This document shows, in pieces, positions 61,673 to 64,000 of a DNA stretch of 64,000 bases (position 1 is the first letter of the stretch; each line of letters opens with the position of its first letter). The translations under genes were made by a program, and so were the position numbers. The DNA is from Nereida sp024640765 (GTDB lineage: Bacteria > Pseudomonadota > Alphaproteobacteria > Rhodobacterales > Rhodobacteraceae): NCBI GenBank assembly GCA_024640765.1, contig JAHEEK010000006.1:1-64000 (forward strand), given 5' to 3'. The notes below the pieces were generated by a model. The model had not been told where the DNA came from. It ran no database searches and saw only the letters and a program-made list of their open reading frames with translations.

Positions 61673-62485
61673 ATGCGCTTTGCCTTTCTCTTGGTGTCGT
61701 TTTTTCTTTCGGCGACGTTTTTGTTGGCGGAAGACACGCGGCTTAGCCAGTTTCAAACAGGTGATGACAACCGCGGGTTTGAAGGTGTGGGTCAGCTCGA
61801 TATCGCCGGTACAGGCTTTTGCACTGGTGCGCTTATCGCGCCGCAGGTGGTGCTGACCGCTGCACATTGTTTGTTTGACAAAGACAGCGGCACGCGCATT
61901 GATCACCGTACGATCCGGTTTCTGGCAGGGCTGCGCAATGGGCGTGCGCAGAGTTACCGTCAAGTCACACGCGCTGTTGTTGCCGAAGGGTATGATTATT
62001 CCAACGCCACTCCTACGACACGCATCCGGATGGACATTGCTTTGTTGGAACTTGAACGACCGATCCGTGACACAAGAGTGAAACCTTTTTTGACGGACCG
62101 TTTGCCCAAGCGGGGGGATAATGTTGGTGTTGTTTCATATGCTCATGACCGTGCAAGTGCCGCCTCAATCCAAGAGGTATGTGCAGTTTTGGGCAAGCAA
62201 GCTGGTGCGCTTGTGCTTTCCTGTGAGGTGGATTTCGGCAGTTCAGGAGCGCCGATTTTTCAGTTTCAAAATGGTGTCGCAAAGATCGTTTCTGTTGTGT
62301 CTGCTAAGGCTGAAATGGATGGGCAGGGCGTCTCTTTGGGGGCGAACCTGCAGCAAAACTTGGAAGGTCTTGTAAGCCGTCTGAACACAGGTGAAGGGCA
62401 CTGGAAAGGACAATCAGGTGCGCGCAGCAAAACAATTTTAAGTGGCCAACGGTCCGAGACTGGCGCGAAGTTTATCAAACCCTAG
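61673..62485 (+). CDS. Secreted trypsin-like serine protease
   Basis: A 270-residue protein with a signal peptide (hydrophobic run, cleavage near LLA-ED). The catalytic triad is His65 (LTAAHC), Asp121 (RMDIALLEL) and Ser191 (FGSSGAP). Four cysteines form likely disulfides. This is the S1 family, of the V8-like kind. The C-terminal 40 residues are polar and unrecognised. The ATG at 61673 begins the signal peptide; longer in-frame sequence starting right after glcF is not used. Confidence 0.88.
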   Translation: MRFAFLLVSFFLSATFLLAEDTRLSQFQTGDDNRGFEGVGQLDIAGTGFCTGALIAPQVVLTAAHCLFDKDSGTRIDHRTIRFLAGLRNGRAQSYRQVTRAVVAEGYDYSNATPTTRIRMDIALLELERPIRDTRVKPFLTDRLPKRGDNVGVVSYAHDRASAASIQEVCAVLGKQAGALVLSCEVDFGSSGAPIFQFQNGVAKIVSVVSAKAEMDGQGVSLGANLQQNLEGLVSRLNTGEGHWKGQSGARSKTILSGQRSETGAKFIKP

Positions 62486-62504
62486 CTGCGTACAAGCTGA
62501 GGGG

Positions 62505-62535
62505 CTTGAAGCGCTGCAAAGCCGTTCCCAACTAT
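62505..62535 (+). promoter_or_regulatory. Possible heat-shock (sigma-32-like) promoter of hsp20
   Basis: CTTGAA (62505-62510), 16 bases, then CCCAACTAT, resembling the RpoH promoter pattern of alphaproteobacteria. It lies about 90 bases before the Hsp20 start. The spacer is slightly long and the -10 match is partial. Confidence 0.35.
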
Positions 62536-62625
62536 ATTTCACGGGCGCCAATACTGGGACCGTCGAACTATTGGACCATGCCCAATCGGGATGGCCGCAC
62601 ATCTATCGCTTCTAGGAGGATACTC

Positions 62626-63093
62626 ATGCGAACTCTTGATATGTCACCGCTTTACCGCGCCACTGTTGGCTTTGATCAGATTGCTGATTTGATGGACCGC
62701 GTTATGATGAATGACGCAGGCACACAAAGCTACCCACCCTATAACATCGAGAAAACCGACGAAGATGGATACAGGATTTCCATCGCAGTTGCAGGTTTTT
62801 CTGAAGATGATCTTGAGGTCGAGGTAAAAGAAAATGCTCTGCACATCAATGCCAGCAAACCCCAAGAAACCGCCGAGCGCGCGTATCTGCATCGCGGTAT
62901 CGCGACCCGTGCGTTTTCGCGGCGGTTCCATCTGGCAGACCATGTCCGTGTAACAGGTGCGGTCCACAAGGACGGTATGCTGCACATTGATTTGCTGCGC
63001 GAAGTGCCCGAAGCGTTGAAACCGCGCCAAATCCCCATTCAAAGCCAGCCGCCGGTTGCGTCTGACGTGGTGGACGCGAGGGCTGTAAATTAA
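62626..63093 (+). CDS. Hsp20 family small heat-shock protein
   Basis: A 155-residue alpha-crystallin-type chaperone that binds unfolding proteins. The N-terminus DMSPLYRATVGFDQIADLMDR is of the IbpA type, followed by the crystallin core (YPPYNIEKTDEDGYRISIAVAGF to GMLHIDLLREVPE). AGGAGGA lies 5 bases before the ATG, so translation is efficient once the site is exposed. The longer in-frame ORF from 62506 is not used. Confidence 0.92.
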   Translation: MRTLDMSPLYRATVGFDQIADLMDRVMMNDAGTQSYPPYNIEKTDEDGYRISIAVAGFSEDDLEVEVKENALHINASKPQETAERAYLHRGIATRAFSRRFHLADHVRVTGAVHKDGMLHIDLLREVPEALKPRQIPIQSQPPVASDVVDARAVN

Positions 63094-63124
63094 ATCACGC
63101 TATCTATTCCGCTGAACAACAAAA

Positions 63125-63154
63125 AAGGCGCGGCATTTATGTGTGCCGCGCCTT
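63125..63154 (-). terminator. Terminator between hsp20 and the aldehyde dehydrogenase gene
   Basis: AAGGCGCGGCA (63125-63135) pairs with TGCCGCGCCTT (63144-63154). The clean U-run is on the minus strand, so it mainly ends the aldehyde dehydrogenase; it may also serve hsp20. Confidence 0.8.
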
Positions 63155-63177
63155 CGTTTTGCCTGTCGTGTCGTCGG

Positions 63178-64000
63178 TTAAACGGACATGCACATGTATT
63201 TCAGCTCAAGATATTCCTCGATGCCGTGGTGGCTGCCTTCGCGGCCAAGGCCCGATTGCTTGATACCACCAAAGGGGGCGTTCTCGGTGCTGATGATGCC
63301 TGTGTTGATGCCAACGATGCCGTATTCCAGCGCTTCTGCTACTTTGTAAACGCGGCTCAGGTCTTTGGCGTAGAAGTAACAGGCAAGACCAAAGATCGTA
63401 TCGTTTGCCATCTCAATCACCTCATCTTCGTTCTCAAATTTGAACAAAGGTGCCATCGGCCCAAAGGTTTCTTCTTGGCTAACTTTCATCTCTTGGGTCA
63501 CGTCGGTCAAAATGGTGGGCGCAAAGAACAGCGGGCCAGTGTTGTCACGTGAGCCGCCCATCAGCACTGAAGCGCCTTTGGATGTGGCATCGGCGATATG
63601 ATCTTCGACTTTTTCAACGGCTTTGGCCGAAATCAACGGACCAAGGTCTGCGCCGTCAAGACCACTGCCGATTTTCAATTTTGCCACTGCTGCTGCAAAT
63701 TTCTGGGCGAAGGCGTCATAGACGCCAGCCTGCACATAAATGCGGTTTGCACAGACGCATGTTTGGCCGTTGTTGCGGAATTTGCACGCAATCGCGCCAA
63801 TCACAGCTTCATCCAAATCGGCGTCATCAAACACGATGAACGGTGCATTTCCACCAAGCTCCATTGAGCACTTCATCACTTGATCGGCTGCCTGAGATAG
63901 CAAAATGCGCCCCACAGCAGTTGAGCCGGTGAATGTCAATTTGCGTACGGTCGGGTTTTCGCAGAACTCTTTGCCCGTTGATGAGGCGTCAGATGTGGTC
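63178..64000 (-). CDS. Succinate-semialdehyde dehydrogenase-like aldehyde dehydrogenase, partial
   Basis: The C-terminal 273 or so residues of an ALDH; the frame is open to the right edge, so the N-terminus lies outside the window. General base Glu in MELGGNAPF, catalytic Cys in NNGQTCVCANR, and the C-terminal ENAPFGGIKQSGLGREGSHHGIEEYLE match NADP-type succinate-semialdehyde dehydrogenases (GabD). It would convert succinate semialdehyde to succinate. Confidence 0.88.
   Translation of the reverse strand, partial: TTSDASSTGKEFCENPTVRKLTFTGSTAVGRILLSQAADQVMKCSMELGGNAPFIVFDDADLDEAVIGAIACKFRNNGQTCVCANRIYVQAGVYDAFAQKFAAAVAKLKIGSGLDGADLGPLISAKAVEKVEDHIADATSKGASVLMGGSRDNTGPLFFAPTILTDVTQEMKVSQEETFGPMAPLFKFENEDEVIEMANDTIFGLACYFYAKDLSRVYKVAEALEYGIVGINTGIISTENAPFGGIKQSGLGREGSHHGIEEYLELKYMCMSV

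Overview
The window looks like a chromosomal segment of a marine alphaproteobacterium of the Rhodobacteraceae (Roseobacter clade). The pointers are gene families and layouts typical of that group: a MipZ-type division ATPase, an F0 ATP synthase operon carrying both b' and b subunits but no F1 genes, a zinc-cysteine-free L31 protein, a TrmD with a long N-terminal extension, Hint-domain and RTX proteins, and the ffh / chorismate mutase / rpsP / rimM / trmD cluster. This placement comes from protein features read by eye, not from a database search.

Layout. 1-2.0 kb: the end of a polysaccharide export locus (chain-length regulator, outer-membrane export lipoprotein), followed by about 530 bases of gene-free DNA. 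2.5-6 kb: a minus-strand SDR / aldehyde dehydrogenase / XdhC group. The SDR is interrupted by a 100-N scaffold gap whose two sides carry the same 121 bases. 6-14 kb: ABC-2 exporter, S49 peptidase, cation antiporter, a pteridine-reductase-like SDR, uvrC and a DMT transporter. 14-16.4 kb: ytoQ, then an RTX/Hint secreted protein broken by an in-frame stop. 16.6-26.2 kb: TRAP binding protein, divergent oxyR/katG, GST, an amino-acid-type ABC system with its binding protein divergent, a MATE pump and mipZ. 26.4-33.2 kb: translation and SRP genes (rpmE, rplS, rsgA, trmD, rimM, rpsP, chorismate mutase, GNAT, ffh), with two small overlapping ORFs. 33.4-35.4 kb: azoreductase/LysR divergon and an ArsR regulator. 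35.6-38.3 kb: atpI-B-E-F'-F. 38.3-45.4 kb: a GntR/FCD regulator, OmpA-like lipoprotein, AraC-MGMT protein, cysteine-less Hint protein, nth, a PfkB kinase, a DenD-like dehydrogenase, and two truncated genes meeting at an apparent deletion junction. 45.4-50.4 kb: HIT protein, lone ABC ATPase, zinc-finger protein, polA, DUF1285. 50.4-57.2 kb: a tightly packed MoxR / DUF58 / BatA-DUF4159 / membrane protein operon. 57.2-61.6 kb: HemJ/CopD-like protein and glcDEF (glycolate oxidase). 61.7-64 kb: trypsin-like protease, Hsp20 and a partial succinate-semialdehyde dehydrogenase.

Most of the window is housekeeping and needs no new system. The points of most interest are: the artefactual duplication around the N gap; the twice-damaged RTX/Hint gene; the deletion that joins two 3' gene remnants; a 46-codon membrane-protein gene between rpsP and rimM and a 34-codon ORF bridging ffh and GNAT; and a shared ATTGGT-N11-ACC inverted-repeat layout upstream of both the GntR/FCD regulator and glcD, which suggests that this regulator controls glycolate oxidation. 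I found no CRISPR array, rRNA, tRNA, intact insertion sequence or convincing phage gene.
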